From Candidatus Nitrotoga sp. BS (GTDB taxonomy: Bacteria; Pseudomonadota; Gammaproteobacteria; Burkholderiales; Gallionellaceae), in contig NZ_CAKMLL010000068.1 in the NCBI RefSeq assembly GCF_927797785.1, forward strand, positions 53,947 through 117,946: a stretch of DNA of 64,000 nt, in the 5' to 3' direction. Positions 39,494-49,135 of this stretch are shown here, piece after piece; the first letter of the stretch is position 1; each line of letters starts with the position of its first letter. The notes below the pieces were generated by a model. The model was given only the letters and a program-made list of their open reading frames with translations. It had not been told where the DNA came from and did not search any database. A program made the translations under genes and the position numbers.

Positions 39494-39688
39494 TTACTCT
39501 TCAGGTAGTTTCGCCAGCAGCCGTTCCAAGCGCGACTTGGCAGAATCAATTTTGTCATGGCATTGACGGCCTTGACTTAACGCTTGGGCCAATTCTTGAC
39601 GCAGGTGATTGTTTTCTTCTCGCAGACGTGTAGTCAATTGCGCTAATTGAGCCAACTTTCTTCCCAATCTGTCTAATTCTGCTTGCAT
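39494..39688 (-). CDS. Small coiled-coil protein (TIGR02449/ZapB-like)
   Basis: A 64-residue, almost wholly coiled-coil protein (LDRLGRKLAQLAQLTTRLRE, then ENNHLRQELAQAL). Proteins of this type (TIGR02449) are encoded directly upstream of zapA in many beta- and gammaproteobacteria and resemble ZapB in size and helical character. A division role is inferred from position. Confidence 0.85.
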   Translation of the reverse strand: MQAELDRLGRKLAQLAQLTTRLREENNHLRQELAQALSQGRQCHDKIDSAKSRLERLLAKLPEE

Positions 39689-39822
39689 GAAACGAACTAT
39701 AGTTTAAAAAAACCCGACTAGTCAAACAAGCAACCAAAAATAATTTTAAGTTATGTCACCACGGGTTGTTTAATGTGCGCGTTCTATAATTTCACCCCAA
39801 CGAAATAGGCTGTACTTGATCC

Positions 39823-40437
39823 TCAGCTCAGCCGATGATTCTCTCCCCACCGCTTCACTAACACATGCTCCACGCCTAAATGATCAAGTACCTTTGCCAC
39901 CACAAAATCCACCAAGTCTTGCACACTTTGCGGGTGATGGTAAAAGCCCGGGTTGGGCGGCAAAATGACCGCACCGGCATGGCTTAGCTTGAGCATATTT
40001 TCCAGATGGATGGCAGAGAATGGCGTTTCGCGCGGTACTAAAATTAATGGGCGCCTCTCTTTGAGCATGACATCGGCTGCACGGGTGATGAGATCATCGC
40101 TTAACCCCGCCGCCACCGCCGCCAGTGTGCCCATAGTGCAGGGACAAATTACCATCGCGTCACCAGGGTTCGATCCTGAGGCCATGGGCGCGAACCAGTC
40201 ATCGCGCCCGAACACGCGCAGTTTTCCGCTGATTTTGCCGAACTGCTCCGCCAAGATTTTTTCCGCATCTTGCGGACGGTTGGGTAACACAAAATCCAAC
40301 TCTTGTTTGGCGACTATTTGTGCCGCTTGAGAATAAACTAGGTGCACGCGTTGACCGCTTTGAAGCAGGCACTCAAGTAGTCGCATGGAGTAGGGTAAGC
40401 CGGATGCACCGGTTAGGGCAAGTACGATAGTTTTCAT
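39823..40437 (-). CDS. ubiX: Flavin prenyltransferase UbiX
   Basis: A 204-residue flavoprotein that attaches dimethylallyl phosphate to FMN, giving the prenylated cofactor needed by UbiD (5009-6472). Motifs are the N-terminal VLALTGASGLPYSMRLLE and the central CPCTMGTLAAVAAGLSDDLI (about 106-125), then VPRETPFSAIHLENM. It is followed on its strand side by the Gx transporter gene seven bases upstream. Confidence 0.96.
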   Translation of the reverse strand: MKTIVLALTGASGLPYSMRLLECLLQSGQRVHLVYSQAAQIVAKQELDFVLPNRPQDAEKILAEQFGKISGKLRVFGRDDWFAPMASGSNPGDAMVICPCTMGTLAAVAAGLSDDLITRAADVMLKERRPLILVPRETPFSAIHLENMLKLSHAGAVILPPNPGFYHHPQSVQDLVDFVVAKVLDHLGVEHVLVKRWGENHRLS

Positions 40438-40444
40438 GTGCTAT

Positions 40445-40990
40445 TCAACCAGTCAATTTAGGTACTTCGATCTCGGTGTTTGGTGCATCCAGGTAGTGTG
40501 CCGCAATCAGACCATTTACTGTGCCAAACAGCAATGCTGCCGTCGCAAAGACAGGAATCAGATACATTAGCCCAGTGTGTGGAATTAGCCAGAAATACAC
40601 CAATAGTAATTGGCCTGCAATGTGTGCAAATGCACCGAAGATGCTATGGGTGATCGGGCCGAACCAGCGTGCCGGCAAATACTGGCTGATGGCTAGAATG
40701 GAGATGCTGCATAGCGCACCGCTTAGGCTGAGAAAAAATCCCGGCGTAAGAAAACTCCCCATAAGCAAACTGCCCGCCAGCACACGCAACAGCGATACCC
40801 ATGCCGCCATGCGCCAGCCGTAGCGTGTGAGCACGATGAGAGTGATAATGTTAGCTAAGCCAGGCTTTACGCCAGGCAATGGTGAGGGAATGGCTGCTTC
40901 CAGCATCGAAAGGCCCAGCGCCAATGCCGCCATGCGCGCGATATGGTGATCCGCTGCTGTTGTTGCGAGTTTAATAGTTAAGGCTGTCAT
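40445..40990 (-). CDS. Gx transporter family membrane protein
   Basis: ATG 40990 is preferred (AGGGG about 8 bases upstream; an earlier ATG lies at 41008). The 181-residue protein has about five transmembrane helices and the motif EAAIPSPLPGVKPGLANIIT (about 30-49). This is the family once called heptaprenyl diphosphate synthase component I and now Gx transporter. It overlaps the upstream NusG-II gene by 20 bases, so the two are probably one functional unit. Substrate unknown, possibly a precursor or cofactor. Confidence 0.85.
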   Translation of the reverse strand: MTALTIKLATTAADHHIARMAALALGLSMLEAAIPSPLPGVKPGLANIITLIVLTRYGWRMAAWVSLLRVLAGSLLMGSFLTPGFFLSLSGALCSISILAISQYLPARWFGPITHSIFGAFAHIAGQLLLVYFWLIPHTGLMYLIPVFATAALLFGTVNGLIAAHYLDAPNTEIEVPKLTG

Positions 40991-41345
40991 AACGCTTACC
41001 CCTGCCACTCAGTTCAACGCTGACTTGGTTGGGCAGGCAGATGGCAATTTCGCCTGCCTGCTTAAGCCAGCCTTGGTGAACGCAATATTGGCGCGGGCTG
41101 GGGTCAGCTGCGATGCGCACCTGTCGATTGTGTATGGCAATTCGACTAATGCCAAGTGGACCGGGCACAGAAATAATTTGGTTACGAGATAGCGGCACTT
41201 CACTGAATATTTTGCCGCCACTGCGAATGATAGCCTTATCCGCTACACCGCCTTGCCATAGTGTGATGGTAAGCCATGTAACGCCGAGTACGCCAAGCAA
41301 CAGCACCATCCAATCGCCTGTCTTTATGGGCGGTAATGGCAACAT
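40971..41345 (-). CDS. NusG domain II-containing protein
   Basis: A 124-residue protein with one N-terminal transmembrane helix (about 10-28) and an extracytoplasmic NusG domain II: SRIAIHNRQVRIAADPSPRQ then YCVHQGWLKQAGEIAICLPN. Such proteins are typically encoded with Gx transporters and sometimes with ApbE flavin transferases; only the Gx gene is present here. Function unknown. Confidence 0.85.
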   Translation of the reverse strand: MLPLPPIKTGDWMVLLLGVLGVTWLTITLWQGGVADKAIIRSGGKIFSEVPLSRNQIISVPGPLGISRIAIHNRQVRIAADPSPRQYCVHQGWLKQAGEIAICLPNQVSVELSGRGKRYDSLNY

Positions 41346-41497
41346 GATTATTGATTGGTTAGCAACATTCTTTCTTTACCGTACTGAAAGTACATTCAGT
41401 GGGTAGTTTAAATCTAAGCTGCCCTGAGAAGTCTGGATTTTCTCCTGTATGGAAAGGACGGGTACTTTAATGAAATTTGTCATAAATTACACAAAAA

Positions 41498-42367
41498 TCA
41501 GTAAGTGTTACCGAGTTTGCGATGACGCAGCAGCACTTGTTGTTGCAATTTAAAATAACGCGCAAGCTTTTCCACCAAATACACCGAGCGATGTTGACCA
41601 CCTGTGCAACCGAGGGCGACAGTGAGATAGCTGCGGTTATCAGCGATGAAGCTAGGCAGCCACTTCTCGATAAAACTGCGGATGTCTTCGCACATATTTT
41701 GTACATTTTGGTCGCGATCGAGAAACTCGATTACCGCCGCATCTCGGCCGGTTAGCGGTCGCAGCACTGGATCGTAATGTGGGTTAGGTAGGCAGCGCAC
41801 GTCAAACACAAAGTCGGCATCAATCGGAATGCCATTCTTAAAACCAAATGATTGGAACAGCAAGGTAATGTGTGCGCGGTCAACGCCCTTAAAATCTTTG
41901 ATCCAGGCACACAAGGTGCTGGCTCCGAGTTCGCTGGTATCAATACGATGGCCAATATTACTAATCTCGGCAAGCATTTCTCGCTCAAGTTGTACGCATT
42001 CTGGCAGAGTAAGTCCTACGTTGGTCTGCTCTGGAGGGAGAGCATTACGCAACGGATGACGGCGACGCGTTTCTGAAAAACGTTTCACCAGCGTGTCGGT
42101 CTGTGCGTCTAAAAAGAGCAAGTGCACATCGATACCTTGTTGCTTAAGTTGCGAAATATAGTGCGGCAGTTGTTTCACGCTGTCGCCGCTACGCACGTCT
42201 ATGCTGACAGCAATGCGTACATTACCCGTCTGATGCAGATTTTCCATTAGGACAGGCAATAACGCAGCAGGCAGATTGTCCACACAATAGTAGCCGCTGT
42301 CTTCCAGCGCCTTGAGCGCCACGCTTTTTCCTGAGCCGGAGAGGCCACTGATCAGAAATAACTGCAT
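41498..42367 (-). CDS. rapZ: RNase adapter protein RapZ
   Basis: A 289-residue P-loop protein (Walker A GLSGSGKS at 8-15). RapZ-family C-terminal features are [10 protein letters not shown] and [19 protein letters not shown]. In enterobacteria RapZ guides RNase E to GlmZ; in betaproteobacteria the partner may differ. It lies 3 bases downstream of hprK, in the PTS-Ntr cluster. Confidence 0.95.
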   Translation of the reverse strand: MQLFLISGLSGSGKSVALKALEDSGYYCVDNLPAALLPVLMENLHQTGNVRIAVSIDVRSGDSVKQLPHYISQLKQQGIDVHLLFLDAQTDTLVKRFSETRRRHPLRNALPPEQTNVGLTLPECVQLEREMLAEISNIGHRIDTSELGASTLCAWIKDFKGVDRAHITLLFQSFGFKNGIPIDADFVFDVRCLPNPHYDPVLRPLTGRDAAVIEFLDRDQNVQNMCEDIRSFIEKWLPSFIADNRSYLTVALGCTGGQHRSVYLVEKLARYFKLQQQVLLRHRKLGNTY

Positions 42368-42370
42368 GAA

Positions 42371-43309
42371 TTATTGTTCCTGCATTTGCTGCTCGTGACG
42401 ACTGAGAAATTCCTGCATGCTGTCGATACCGCGTTGCTGTAGCACGAAATTGCGCGCTGCCGCCTCTACCAACACCGCAAGGTTGCGCCCAGCCATGACC
42501 GGGATGCTTACCGTGCTAATCTTCACGCCCAGGATTTCCTGATAACTTGCTGCTAACGGCAAGCGTTCCAGATGGGAAAGGTCGCCGCGTAAAGGACGAT
42601 GCAAATGCACAATGAGCTTTAAACTTTTTTTGCGCCGTACCGCAGTCTCGCCAAACATGGTGCGAATATTAAGCACGCCCAGCCCCCGCACTTCAAGGAA
42701 GTCACGCAACAGTTCCGGGCAGCGCCCTTCAAGCGTTTCCGGAGAAATGCCGTACAGTTCGGTAATATCATCCGCCACTAAACCGTTACCGCGTGTAATA
42801 AGCTCCAGTCCCAGCTCACTCTTGCCTATGCCGCTCTCACCAGTGACCAGCACCCCGACACCAAGCACGTCGAGAAACACGCCGTGGCGCGTGGTCGATT
42901 CTGCCAGCTCTTTGACAATGTAATGACGCACCAACCACATCAAATGCACGCTGGGTAAAGGAGAGCGGAACAGCGGTGTATGTGTGCGGTTAGCGTAACT
43001 AATTAATTCCTGTGGGAGCCTGTCGGTACCGGCCAAAATCAAGCATAGCGTACCGCCGTGTTCCAGTTTCGTCAGTGCCTCTGTGAACGCGGTGGATGAA
43101 AGCTCTTGAAGATAGTCAACTTCAGTCTCGCTCAATACTTGCACCCAATTCGGGTGGATTAAATTGAGGTGGCCAATCAAGCCGTTGTTAGAAGCACTTA
43201 CTAAATCACTATCAATTATCTTCGCAGCACCCTCCGCTCCGGCTACCCAGCTCAATGCCAGCCGCTCCTGTTTGTCCTCGAACAGCTGTTGAATATTGAC
43301 CTGTGCCAT
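42371..43309 (-). CDS. hprK: HPr kinase/phosphorylase
   Basis: A 312-residue bifunctional HPr serine kinase/phosphatase. It has an N-terminal domain, then H142 in TTRHGVFLD, Walker A GESGIGKS (157-164) and the signature LEVRGLGVLNIRTMFGE (about 205-221). Its presence together with ptsN shows PTS-based regulation without a sugar permease in view. Five bases separate it from ptsN and three from rapZ. Confidence 0.96.
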   Translation of the reverse strand: MAQVNIQQLFEDKQERLALSWVAGAEGAAKIIDSDLVSASNNGLIGHLNLIHPNWVQVLSETEVDYLQELSSTAFTEALTKLEHGGTLCLILAGTDRLPQELISYANRTHTPLFRSPLPSVHLMWLVRHYIVKELAESTTRHGVFLDVLGVGVLVTGESGIGKSELGLELITRGNGLVADDITELYGISPETLEGRCPELLRDFLEVRGLGVLNIRTMFGETAVRRKKSLKLIVHLHRPLRGDLSHLERLPLAASYQEILGVKISTVSIPVMAGRNLAVLVEAAARNFVLQQRGIDSMQEFLSRHEQQMQEQ

Positions 43310-43314
43310 TGCGG

Positions 43315-43770
43315 TTAGATCGCCCAGTTAGTAAACAATTGATGAATTATCGCGACATCATTGGTATTCTGTATTTTTTCGCGGAAGGTCTTATCGCTGA
43401 ACATTTGCGCCAGTTCGCTTAGTAGTTGCAGATGCAGATCGGTCGCACGTTCCGGCACCAATAACACGAAAATCAAGTTAACCGGTTGACTATCCGGTGC
43501 GTCGAATGGAATCAATGCTTGTGTTTTGACAAAAGCTGCTGTCGCATCTCGCAGCCCCTTGATGCGACCATGTGGGATAGCCACGCCGTGTCCCAAGCCA
43601 GTTGAGCCTAGCTTCTCGCGCGCAAACAGGCTATCGAATATTTGGCTACGTGCGATTTTATGAGTGTTTTCAAATAATACCCCCACTCTTTCGAAAACCC
43701 TTTTCTTACTGGTTGAATCTGCATCCAGTATGACGTTCTCAAGAGGCAGAGTTTTGCTGATTAGGTTCAT
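43315..43770 (-). CDS. ptsN: PTS IIA-Ntr regulatory protein
   Basis: A 151-residue EIIA of the nitrogen-related PTS. The phosphorylated histidine is H67 in GHGVAIPHGRI. The fold ends with the usual LLSELAQMFSDKTFRE helix. It acts as a regulator rather than a sugar carrier. It is located between hpf and hprK on the same strand. Confidence 0.95.
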   Translation of the reverse strand: MNLISKTLPLENVILDADSTSKKRVFERVGVLFENTHKIARSQIFDSLFAREKLGSTGLGHGVAIPHGRIKGLRDATAAFVKTQALIPFDAPDSQPVNLIFVLLVPERATDLHLQLLSELAQMFSDKTFREKIQNTNDVAIIHQLFTNWAI

Positions 43771-43827
43771 AATTCAAACACTTTAAAAAAAGAAAAGACG
43801 GAGCCGTAAGTCACCCTGCTATTATTC

Positions 43828-44151
43828 TTATTCTAGTACAGGGGGTATGCCGGTTTCATCATGGCGACGAGCAGCATTTTTTTCTTTGTATTTGATAATT
43901 TGGCGATCAAGTTTTTCGATCAGATTATCAATCGCGGTATATAAATTCGTATCATCACATTCCGCAAAAATCGTCTTGCCACTCAGGTGCACGTTAGCCT
44001 CGGCCTTTTGTTTTAATTTTTCCACTGAAAGGACAACAGTAACATCAATTACATTGTCGAAGTGACGATTAATTTTGTCGAGTTTGCTTACTACGTGCTC
44101 GCGAATAGCGGGGGTAATTTCCAAATGGTGTCCGCTGAGATTTAGGTTCAT
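43828..44151 (-). CDS. hpf: Ribosome hibernation promoting factor, short form
   Basis: A 107-residue HPF/YfiA-family protein (MNLNLSGHHLEITPAIREHV at the start, then HLSGKTIFAECDDTNLYTAI). The length corresponds to the short form, which helps form 100S ribosome dimers in stationary phase. It lies 18 bases after rpoN, the widely conserved position. Confidence 0.95.
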   Translation of the reverse strand: MNLNLSGHHLEITPAIREHVVSKLDKINRHFDNVIDVTVVLSVEKLKQKAEANVHLSGKTIFAECDDTNLYTAIDNLIEKLDRQIIKYKEKNAARRHDETGIPPVLE

Positions 44152-44169
44152 TGCCTGCTCCTTAATGGT

Positions 44170-45597
44170 TTAGAGTGATTTACGAAGATTAACTGGAAGG
44201 ATGTTCAACAACTCGCGGTATTTTGCCACGGTACGCCGAGCAACCAATATGCCCTGCTGTGCCAAAATCCCAGACATGCGGCTATCGGTTACGGGGTGAC
44301 GCGCATCTTCCTGGTTGACAATCTGCTTGATGAGTGCACGGATCGCCGTTGAGGAACACGTACCGCCACTTTCAGTCGCAATTCCGCTACAGAAAAAATA
44401 CTTGAGCTCATAGATGCCGCGCGGGGTGAGCATGAATTTTTGTGTAGTCACGCGGGAGATTGTAGATTCATGCAAATCCAGCTGTTCTGCGATTTCGCGC
44501 AACACTAGGGGACGCATGGCGGTATCGCCGTGCTCGAAAAAATCGCGTTGGCGATCAACAATTGTCTGTGACACACGCAAAATAGTATCGAAACGTTGGT
44601 GCAAGTTTTTGATAAACCAGCGTGCTTCCTGCAATTGACCGGTTAGCTGCAGTGGGTTTTTTTCGTTGCCCTGCTGCAATATATTGGCATACATTTGGTT
44701 AACGCGTAGGCGAGGCATGGCAGCCTGATTAAGACGTACATTCCAGCTACCATTGCGGCATTCTACCACCACGTCAGGCACCACATAGTCTGCAGTGCGC
44801 TGTTCAAATTCAGCGCCAGGTCTTGGTTGCAGATGGGTGATAAGCGATTGCACCGTGCGCAATTCGTCATCGTTACAGCGGAGAACTTTCTTCAGCTTGG
44901 TAAAATCGTGCGCCCCAAGCAGGTTGAGGTGCTGCAACACCAAGCACAGCGCCAAATCGCGACAAGGAGTGTCTTCCGGGAGCGCTTTGAGCTGTAGAGC
45001 CAGACATTCACTCAAGGTACGTGCGGCTATACCTGGCTGATCCAAGTGCTGCAATTGCACGAGCGCAGTTTCCAAGTCATCTAGGGTAATGTCGAGTTGA
45101 TCCGGCAGCATTTCGACAATTTCTTCCAGCGGTTGTGCCAGGTAGCCGTTACCGTCCAATGCATCGATCAGCAGACCGATAATTTTTCGGTCGCGCATAT
45201 TATGCTGGCTCATATTTAGTTGGCAGATGAGATGCTCACGCAAGCTGGGGGTATCTGCCGCAAGTTCGGCACGAGTCTCTTTCTCGTCATCCGGCCCACT
45301 CGCTACGGAAAAAGATGGTTCATTCCAGTCTTCTTTTGCCCATTCTTCATCAGCCTGTTGCGGCACTTCATCTTTTGCTTCGACATTATCGGTAGCGGAG
45401 GTAGAGGCAGCGGCTCCATGAACATAGGGCTGCATAACGTCTTCATCTTCGCGTTCGAGCAATGGATTTTCGTCCAGCAAGCGTGCCACCTCCTGATTGA
45501 CTTCAAGAGTGGAGAGTTGCAACAGGCGTATGGCTTGTTGCAACTGCGGGGTAAGCGTCAGTTGCTGGGATTGCTTAAGTTGTAAAGTGGGTTTCAT
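44170..45597 (-). CDS. rpoN: RNA polymerase sigma-54 factor
   Basis: The ATG at 45597 gives the family N-terminus MKPTLQLKQSQQLTLTPQLQ; a start at 45615 would add six residues. The 475-residue protein has the activator-contact region I, an acidic region II (about 60-100), the core-binding and HTH domains and the RpoN box ARRTVAKYRE near the C-terminus. It is located between lptB and hpf, the standard rpoN neighbourhood. Confidence 0.97.
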   Translation of the reverse strand: MKPTLQLKQSQQLTLTPQLQQAIRLLQLSTLEVNQEVARLLDENPLLEREDEDVMQPYVHGAAASTSATDNVEAKDEVPQQADEEWAKEDWNEPSFSVASGPDDEKETRAELAADTPSLREHLICQLNMSQHNMRDRKIIGLLIDALDGNGYLAQPLEEIVEMLPDQLDITLDDLETALVQLQHLDQPGIAARTLSECLALQLKALPEDTPCRDLALCLVLQHLNLLGAHDFTKLKKVLRCNDDELRTVQSLITHLQPRPGAEFEQRTADYVVPDVVVECRNGSWNVRLNQAAMPRLRVNQMYANILQQGNEKNPLQLTGQLQEARWFIKNLHQRFDTILRVSQTIVDRQRDFFEHGDTAMRPLVLREIAEQLDLHESTISRVTTQKFMLTPRGIYELKYFFCSGIATESGGTCSSTAIRALIKQIVNQEDARHPVTDSRMSGILAQQGILVARRTVAKYRELLNILPVNLRKSL

Positions 45598-45635
45598 TAC
45601 GCAATTTACGGACAAGAGCGGCGAATAGTATGCAT

Positions 45636-46358
45636 TTATAGCTTGAAATGCTCACCAAGATATACTTTTCTCACGCCTTCATTATAAATGATTTCGTCGG
45701 GTTTGCCTTCTGCCATTACCGACCCGGCATTAATGATATAGGCACGGTCACAGATTCCCAATGTTTCGCGAACGTTGTGGTCAGTTATAAGCACGCCAAT
45801 GTCACGTTCTTTAAGGAAACGAATGATTTTTTGAATATCCAGCACGGCAATTGGATCCACTCCTGCGAAAGGCTCATCCAGCAGTATGAAGCGTGGATTG
45901 GTGGCAAGCGCACGAGCAATTTCGACACGTCGTCGCTCGCCTCCGGACAAGCTGATAGCTGAATTATTACGTATATGAGTAATATGCAGATCCGCCATCA
46001 ACTCATCCTGCCGTGCTTGAATTTCATCCTTATCATAATCTTGTAATTCCAGCACAGCCTGAATATTTTGCGCGACAGTTAGGCGGCGAAAAATAGATGC
46101 TTCTTGTGGCAGATAGCCCAACCCCAAACGCGCACGGCGATGAATGGGGAGATGAGTAATGTTCTGTCCATTGATAAAAATGTCACCTCCATCTGCGGCT
46201 ACCAGCCCGACAATCAGGTAGAAGCAGGTAGTCTTTCCGGCACCGTTAGGACCAAGCAGTCCGACCACCTCACCGCTCTGTACCGACAGGGAAACGTCAT
46301 GCACTACGGTGCGGGACCGATAGCGCTTGTTCAGTGCAACGGCGCGCAGCTCGCTCAT
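45636..46358 (-). CDS. lptB: LPS export ABC transporter ATPase LptB
   Basis: A 240-residue ABC ATPase: Walker [10 protein letters not shown] (36-44), Q-loop [11 protein letters not shown], signature [15 protein letters not shown] and Walker B RFILLDEP. It drives extraction of LPS from the inner membrane with LptFG. It overlaps lptA by four bases and is 20 bases upstream of rpoN. Confidence 0.97.
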   Translation of the reverse strand: MSELRAVALNKRYRSRTVVHDVSLSVQSGEVVGLLGPNGAGKTTCFYLIVGLVAADGGDIFINGQNITHLPIHRRARLGLGYLPQEASIFRRLTVAQNIQAVLELQDYDKDEIQARQDELMADLHITHIRNNSAISLSGGERRRVEIARALATNPRFILLDEPFAGVDPIAVLDIQKIIRFLKERDIGVLITDHNVRETLGICDRAYIINAGSVMAEGKPDEIIYNEGVRKVYLGEHFKL

Positions 46359-46927
46359 TGTTGTTCGTTAGGCTTGACTAGTGTCGTTGTCGGCTTGATC
46401 GACAGGGGCTCCCCGACTGAGGAGCGCTTGTGTTTTGGCTGGATGATCGCGCGCACGCGCCCCTTGTTGGAGGTACTGTTCACCTGAAATACCTCAGCTT
46501 TGGAGTTATAGGTAATATGTTCGCCACGCACTTCATCCTGATCCTGCTTTACGCGCGCCTGACCGAAGAAATCTATGATTGCGGTCTTGGAGTCATATTC
46601 AATGCGCTCACCATATCCCTCCACATATCCATTTACGTTATCGCGCTTCTGGCGAAAACTGGCGAGTTGTCCGGTAGCCGTACCGTGCTTGAATCCTTCC
46701 TTGTCCTGAGTCACGACAATTTTGTCGGCGTTAATAATCATCGTGCCCTGAGTGAGCTGCACCTTGCCTTCAAAGACGCTGATTTGTTTGACATCGTCAA
46801 TACTGAGCTGATTTGCTTCCAAATGCATCGGCTTATCACGGTCGGCAAGTTCCGCTTGGCTGATTGGCATATGACCGATAAGCGCTAAACAGAGTAAAGC
46901 AACGTATTTAATTTTTGCTGGACACAT
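46355..46927 (-). CDS. lptA: LPS transport periplasmic protein LptA
   Basis: ATG 46927 is preferred because AAAGG lies 6 bases upstream; an ATG at 46948 is possible. The 190-residue product has a signal peptide ending near SQA (about residue 25) and the OstA fold: [20 protein letters not shown] and [15 protein letters not shown]. It bridges LPS across the periplasm. It overlaps lptC by 20 bases. Confidence 0.94.
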   Translation of the reverse strand: MCPAKIKYVALLCLALIGHMPISQAELADRDKPMHLEANQLSIDDVKQISVFEGKVQLTQGTMIINADKIVVTQDKEGFKHGTATGQLASFRQKRDNVNGYVEGYGERIEYDSKTAIIDFFGQARVKQDQDEVRGEHITYNSKAEVFQVNSTSNKGRVRAIIQPKHKRSSVGEPLSIKPTTTLVKPNEQQ

Positions 46928-47507
46928 ATTCGCCTTTAACTTGCGCAAGCAGTTTTACTATGCGTGCTTTATTATCAAATTTCATACCTACTGCATGCAC
47001 AATGTTACGACCATCAATCATCGTTACAGGCTGGTCTGTATCGGCCAAGCCACGGTCAGGAACAACATGCAGATAAGTAGTGGTGAACGTCATTTCACTT
47101 TGCGTGGCAGTAGCGGTACGCACGATTTTTACGTCGTCGTGTAAAAATATTTCTTCGCCCTTACCTGAGACCATTCCACTATTTGCATAAGTATGCATGG
47201 GAGGATGGCCTGAATCAAAGCTGGTAAGTACAGGGGCTTCCAGATGCGTACTATTATCATCCGGGTAATGCAGCATTTTTTTTGCAGCCATCACGAAACG
47301 CGGCTTACCCTGCTCATTCAGGGTAGTAGCAACAACTTCGCTAACGATAAAATCTGGCTCGTGACGCTTGCTGCTGTCGGGTGTGAGCGGCAGCGGCTGT
47401 ACTTGCTGATTCAGCCAATAAGTTGCTGCCAGCATTAGCAACAACAATAGCTGCGGCAATCCGGTAAGCCAGGCGCGCAAACGGTCAATAAGGCGGGGAG
47501 GATTCAT
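46908..47507 (-). CDS. lptC: LPS export protein LptC
   Basis: ATG 47507 overlaps the kdsC stop by four bases (ATGA), so the start is set there. The 199-residue product has one N-terminal transmembrane helix (about 17-33) and a periplasmic beta fold with DDNSTHLEAPVLTSFD and TYLHVVPDRGLADTDQPV. It receives LPS from LptBFG. It belongs to the kdsD-kdsC-lptC-lptA-lptB operon. Confidence 0.93.
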   Translation of the reverse strand: MNPPRLIDRLRAWLTGLPQLLLLLMLAATYWLNQQVQPLPLTPDSSKRHEPDFIVSEVVATTLNEQGKPRFVMAAKKMLHYPDDNSTHLEAPVLTSFDSGHPPMHTYANSGMVSGKGEEIFLHDDVKIVRTATATQSEMTFTTTYLHVVPDRGLADTDQPVTMIDGRNIVHAVGMKFDNKARIVKLLAQVKGEYVSSKN

Positions 47508-48025
47508 GTCAAATAAGGCGCGAGTTGCGCATCCAGCGTGCCTTGCGAAGACATTAATAATTCGCATGCTTCACGTACTGCGCCATGCCCGCCTTCACGC
47601 TCGGTGACATAGTGAGCGCGATCGCGCACTACTTGCGGTGCATTCGGCACGCTGATAGCGAAACCGACACGAAGCATTACTGGAAGATCCATCACGTCGT
47701 CACCCATAAAGGCGACCGCATCCAACGGCAGTTTAAGTTGTGCAAGCATTTTTTGCAGACTTGCAAGCTTGTCGTGTACGCCTTGATACAAGTGCGAGAT
47801 GCCAAGGTGGTGTGCGCGTAGCTCTACACACCGGGAGGTACGACCAGTAATAATTGCCAGTTCCACACCAGATGCTTTGAGCATTTTCAAGCCATGACCG
47901 TCAAGTGAATTGAAGCGCTTAAACTCTTCACCCGAATCGGTTAGATAGAGACCGCCATCCGTCATGATGCCGTCTATATCAAAGGCGATGAGGCGAATAG
48001 ATTGTGCTTTATTTAAAGACATCAA
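47504..48025 (-). CDS. kdsC: 3-deoxy-D-manno-octulosonate 8-phosphate phosphatase
   Basis: A 173-residue HAD phosphatase of the cap-less C0 type. The nucleophile is D16 with D18 in AFDIDGIMTDGG. ITGRTSRCVELRA and GDDVMDLPVM complete the site. It releases Kdo from Kdo-8-phosphate for LPS. It overlaps kdsD and lptC by four bases each. Confidence 0.95.
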   Translation of the reverse strand: MMSLNKAQSIRLIAFDIDGIMTDGGLYLTDSGEEFKRFNSLDGHGLKMLKASGVELAIITGRTSRCVELRAHHLGISHLYQGVHDKLASLQKMLAQLKLPLDAVAFMGDDVMDLPVMLRVGFAISVPNAPQVVRDRAHYVTEREGGHGAVREACELLMSSQGTLDAQLAPYLT

Positions 48026-49008
48026 ATCACTTTTGCACGCAGCAGATCATGCATATTCAGAGCGCCAACCAGCTTGTTGTTGGAATCTATCACCAGCATC
48101 TGGCTAATATTATTTTGTTCCATAATCTGCACGGCTTCGGCTGCCAGTGCATCCGGCAAAATACTGCGCGGATTGCGCGACATAACGGAGCTGATTGTAG
48201 TGGTAGTAAAATCAACATGCTTTTCCAACGTTCGGCGTAAATCTCCATCGGTGTAGATGCCCAACACCTGCTGAGCATCATCTACAATGGCAGTCATACC
48301 TAACCCTTTACGCGAGATTTCCAGCACTGCCTCGGCCAGCGTTGCATTTTGATGCACCGTAGGAATCCCTTTGTCAGCATGCATAATGTCGCGCACATGG
48401 GTAAGCAAACGGCGACCCAAGCTTCCGCCAGGGTGCGAACGAGCAAAATCTTCTTCCCCGAACCCCTTGGCATCCAGCAGCGCCACGGCCAGAGCATCGC
48501 CTAATGCTAGCGCTGCCGTGGTGCTGGCGGTGGGGGCAAGCCCTAGCGGACAAGCTTCCTTGTCCACAGCAGCATCTAGATGTGCGTCCGACGCCTCGGC
48601 CAAGCTGGATCGTGGATTGCCTGTCAGGCTAATCAGCCGTGCCCCCTGACGTTTAAGGACTGGCACTATAGTAAGCAATTCCTGACTTTCTCCCGAATAC
48701 GACAACGCAATAAACACATCTTTAGCGGTGATCATGCCTAAATCGCCATGGCTGGCTTCGGCGGGATGTACAAAATACGCTGGAGTGCCCGTGCTAGAAA
48801 GCGTCGCGGCGATTTTACGTGCAATATGGCCCGACTTGCCCATTCCGCTCACAATCACACGGCCTTCGCAGGCTAAAACAATATTTAACGCCTGCAGAAA
48901 ACTCTCATCAATGCGTTGCGTAAGCGCCAATACAGCTGCAGCTTCAATATTTAATACCTCGCGAGCTAAATCAAGTGCGCGCGAAGCGGCAAAGTTGGCT
49001 TTGTTCAT
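48022..49008 (-). CDS. kdsD: Arabinose-5-phosphate isomerase
   Basis: A 328-residue KpsF/GutQ family enzyme that makes the Kdo precursor arabinose-5-phosphate. A SIS domain covers residues about 35-170 (SGMGKSGHIARKIAATLSST and HPAEASHGDLGMI). Two CBS domains follow (about 205-328). First gene of the kds-lpt operon, overlapping kdsC by four bases. Confidence 0.95.
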   Translation of the reverse strand: MNKANFAASRALDLAREVLNIEAAAVLALTQRIDESFLQALNIVLACEGRVIVSGMGKSGHIARKIAATLSSTGTPAYFVHPAEASHGDLGMITAKDVFIALSYSGESQELLTIVPVLKRQGARLISLTGNPRSSLAEASDAHLDAAVDKEACPLGLAPTASTTAALALGDALAVALLDAKGFGEEDFARSHPGGSLGRRLLTHVRDIMHADKGIPTVHQNATLAEAVLEISRKGLGMTAIVDDAQQVLGIYTDGDLRRTLEKHVDFTTTTISSVMSRNPRSILPDALAAEAVQIMEQNNISQMLVIDSNNKLVGALNMHDLLRAKVI

Positions 49009-49135
49009 GGTGACGAATTATAACAGTGCCATTCTGGGTAGTGCAGTTTTGAAAGCACGGCATAAGTGCGAATGATCTCTTGTACACGCCCCAACGCGAT
49101 CCGGAAGGAGTTGTATTTGAAATGGTTCCGCACTT